64,000 nucleotides of DNA from Aedes albopictus. Its lineage: Eukaryota; Arthropoda; Insecta; Diptera; Culicidae. Under the pieces are notes generated by a model, which saw only the letters and a program-made list of their open reading frames with translations, was not told the origin of the DNA and did no database searches. The first letter of the stretch is position 1, and each line of letters begins with the position of its first letter. The translations under genes and the position numbers were made by a program. This document shows positions 61,500-64,000 of this stretch, piece by piece. The DNA lies in assembly GCF_035046485.1 (NCBI RefSeq), contig NC_085137.1:16335346-16399345 (forward strand), given 5' to 3'.

Positions 61500-62129
61500 C
61501 TTTTGGGATTGTTTTTGTGTGGCTGTCGCATATAGTTTGGCAGCACTGTCGATCACCTCTGTCCGGCTGCGTGCTTCAATCCCACTCTACACACACGCGC
61601 GGCTCCACGTCCCATTCTACACAGCGGCGTCATGCAAGACGTCAGCAGCCCACGCGGTCAGCCAGCAGCAGCATAAGTTAACCGCATCGCGTTGCATCGT
61701 AGGGATCCGCGCGCTGTGGCCGATTCCTCGGTACCCGAAGCGGCACATTGGCGATCCTGCCAGGCTGCTGGACACCCAGCAGTTTCTTAACCGTTTTAGA
61801 ATTGAGTGTGAGGAATCGGCCATGGCGCAACGGGGCCGTGTTGTGTCGGAGAGAGTTGGTTCGCGTGTGTTGAAGGCGGGAGTGGCGTTGAGTTGTTTTT
61901 GTTTTTTGTGTCAGCAGCGTTACCGGAGATTCGGGTGAGTTGTTTGTTTTCTTTTCTGACATTTTGTGACAACTTTGGTGGTGAAGCCGGAAGGACAGGT
62001 GTCGAAGTTGCGATGATTTTTTTGTTTTTCATTTGCCAGTGGTGATTCCCATCTCATCGAGCGGGAGACCTGTGATGGGAATTTGCGTGTGGTTCACGTG
62101 AAGAGAGGCTTACCCATTTTTTTTACTTA
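61500..62129 (+). mobile_element. GC-rich segment, possible LTR and leader of an LTR retrotransposon
   Basis: A GC-rich stretch starts TGTGTGGCTGTCGCATATAG near 61515 and reaches TTTTCTGACA near 61960. It is followed by TTTGGTGGTGAAGCCGGAAG, which resembles the primer-binding and leader region after an LTR. The 139-codon frame at 61519-61938 has no domain. No second LTR or gag/pol was found. It could instead be an unrelated GC-rich island or an upstream exon. Confidence 0.35.
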
Positions 62130-62437
62130 GGGTAACGGTAGAGCGGTAGTTTTGGACCCCTAAAGGATATTAGTTTGAATTTAAGTCAAAATCTAACATA
62201 TTCTGAAGGTATTTGGTATAACAATGGTGATGTATGATCGTAAAAGCCTCCACTGTCCGTTAAAAATACCCACAAGGTCATTTTGATTTTTGAAGCATAA
62301 CTTTTCACTGTTTTTGACATTACAATACATTTTAGACCCTCTTCAGTATATATTTTGGACACCCGGTGTTTAGACCAGTTTGAAACTATTTTCGAAGAAT
62401 ATGCCAATATATGGGGTTCCCTATTATATTAGTACCC
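62130..62437. mobile_element. Possible TA-flanked element related to 45672-47070
   Basis: GGGTAACGGTAGAGCGG then TAGTTTTGGACCCCT resembles the left end of the 45672 element (GGGTAAGGGAGG, TATTTTGGACCCCT). The right end (GTACCC then TA at 62438-62439) matches only over a few bases, so this boundary is weak. Confidence 0.4.
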
Positions 62438-63086
62438 TATTGGACCCAGAATGACGCAGGGTGGGTCGATTGTTGTTGCCAAGAATTGGGGTGTTGCCTT
62501 ATTTTCGGCAATTTGAAGTAAAATGGAGACTGGTTGAGCTTTGACCTTGACAATTGGCCTTGTTGAGGGTTTTGGACCTAACAGGAGTTGCGTCAAGGAG
62601 ACTCGGGTGGAATCGTGGTTACGTGTATACTGTCTTGTTTGTTTGTACCGTCGTGAATACTCAAGCTGAACACTGGCAGTGAGCCAAAGAAATCAGCACC
62701 TGTTGCATATTGGCGAAGAGGTTTGGAAATTTCCAGTTTCCCACAGAGCTGGAAGCATTGATTTTCGAAAGTATCGACATTATCAATTTTAAATAAATAT
62801 TGGGCATTTTGGGCCTATTAGCTAGTTTTGGTGGTCACAATTTTAAACAACAAACAAACAAGTAAACTTTTATTCGGGTATTTGTTTTACTTCCATGCTT
62901 TGATCCTAGCTTCACTAGGAATCGCTGAAGCAATTTTTTTAACAAATCCTGCCATTGAACTGAAAACCTGTGATGTTGTAAAAAAATGTGATTATGTGAT
63001 GAAACTTGCAAATCTTTAGATTTTGATTTCCCACTAAGGGATTAAAAATCCATCTCTAGATTGAGCTAAAAATAATTGCAAATTGT
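62438..63086. other. Unclassified AT-rich DNA
   Basis: No supported gene. The 63-codon frame at 62828-63019 has no domain. Confidence 0.4.
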
Positions 63087-63430
63087 TTAGAGTAGATCAG
63101 GATGACCGCGCTATGAGTTGTTGGAAGCGGATCGGGATGACCGCGCTATAAGTGATCTGAAGCGGATCGAGATGACCGCGCTATGAATTGTTGGAAGCGG
63201 ATCGGGATGACCGCGCTATGAGTTATTGGAAGCGGATCGGGATGACCGCGCTATGAGTGATCGGAAGCGGATCGGGATGACCGCGCTATAAGTTATTGGA
63301 AGCGGATCGAGATGACCGCGCTATGAGTGATCGGAAGCGGATCGGGATGACCGCGCTATGAATTGTTGGAAGCGGATCGGGATGACCGCGCTATAAGTGA
63401 TCGGAAGCGGATCGGGATGACAATCTATGG
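63087..63430. repeat. 35-bp minisatellite, about ten units
   Basis: GGATGACCGCGCTAT recurs with an exact 35-base period, with GATGA at 63101, 63136, 63171 and so on to 63416. Units differ in a short variable part: a GTTGTTGGA-like type and a GTGATCGGA-like type, partly alternating. The last unit decays at 63421. No open frame is maintained. Confidence 0.95.
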
Positions 63431-64000
63431 TTTGTTGGAAATATGATACAGCCATCTGTGCTATTATTTTTGAAGGTGGAAAGAAATAATTACGTAATAA
63501 AGTTCCTAGAAGTAGAGCTGAACGATTGGCTGGTTTCGAACGGATCAGATGATTACCATCCGGAGGTGTTAATGTATAGATCGAATTAGACGTGAAGCGA
63601 AACATAGTGGGAAAATCTGAATGTGATTTTGTTCATCTTCTACCAATGTTTCTCATCTGGATGCAGTTTGAATTGAATTGGATTTAGAACGAACTTCAAA
63701 AATTTCAATGAAGAATTTCGATTGGATTTGAAATGGGTTTCGATTACATTCAAATTAGATTTGTATTGCATTTGGATTGACTAATGCTAGATTTAAATCC
63801 CATTGGACTTGTGCGATTTGAGCTAGATTCTAAAAAAAATAAATTGAATATGGATTTGAATTCGACTTTATTTTGATTCAAAAATGTTTAGATTTGTATT
63901 AGATTGAGATTGTACTTGGACTAAATGTACAATGCGCTGCGCTTAGTCTTTATCCCAACTGGTAACAGATAATTACATGATCTCGAAAATTTTTGTTGGT
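63431..64000. repeat. AT-rich DNA with a loose GATTTGRATT motif
   Basis: From about 63660 to 63930 variants of TTGGATTTGAA and GATTTGTATTG recur irregularly, giving a degenerate simple-sequence character. No gene seen. Confidence 0.4.

Overview
The window looks like nuclear DNA of a mosquito, most likely Aedes. It is AT-rich, gene-poor and packed with decayed mobile DNA, with several copies of a tRNA-derived SINE that resembles the Aedes Feilai family, an RTE/JAM1-like reverse transcriptase fragment, many TA-flanked inverted-repeat elements and a short Helitron-like insertion. There are no bacterial operons, rRNA genes or CRISPR arrays. Family names were recognised by eye, not by database search.

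One host gene can be supported, on the minus strand. A GC-rich exon at 21065-20569 encodes an Asn-rich leader and the first half of an RRM of the CELF/Bruno family of RNA-binding proteins. A candidate first coding exon lies at 44644-44547, preceded by a UTR-like stretch. Its phase fits the RRM exon exactly, which implies an intron of about 23.5 kb. The rest of the gene was not found and probably lies beyond the left edge.

Layout: 1-503 is the 3' end of a non-LTR retrotransposon. 504-12600 is mostly unclassified AT-rich sequence with small elements (SINE fragments, foldbacks, a Helitron-like element) and GC-richer patches. 12635-14080 is a broken RTE-like element with a hairpin-rich insertion. 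14340-19690 is a degenerate GAATTCC-rich repeat field holding a solo LTR. 20569-21065 is the RRM exon. 21066-44546 is the predicted intron, with more degenerate repeat fields, Feilai-like SINEs, foldback elements and GC-richer islands. 44547-45010 is the candidate first exon and leader. 45672-52311 is a dense cluster of inverted-repeat transposons, some nested. 52907-54110 is a 1.2-kb array of an 8-bp unit. 54180-61488 is a composite of inverted and direct repeats with palindrome arms above 1 kb. 61500-62090 is a GC-rich, possibly LTR-derived segment. 63087-63430 is a 35-bp minisatellite.

Most long open frames in the window are artefacts of repeats whose periods keep frames open. No new protein-based system is supported. 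The most interesting material is structural: the composite palindrome, the datable transposon nest, the very short SINE-tail insertions with target duplications, and the 8-bp array.
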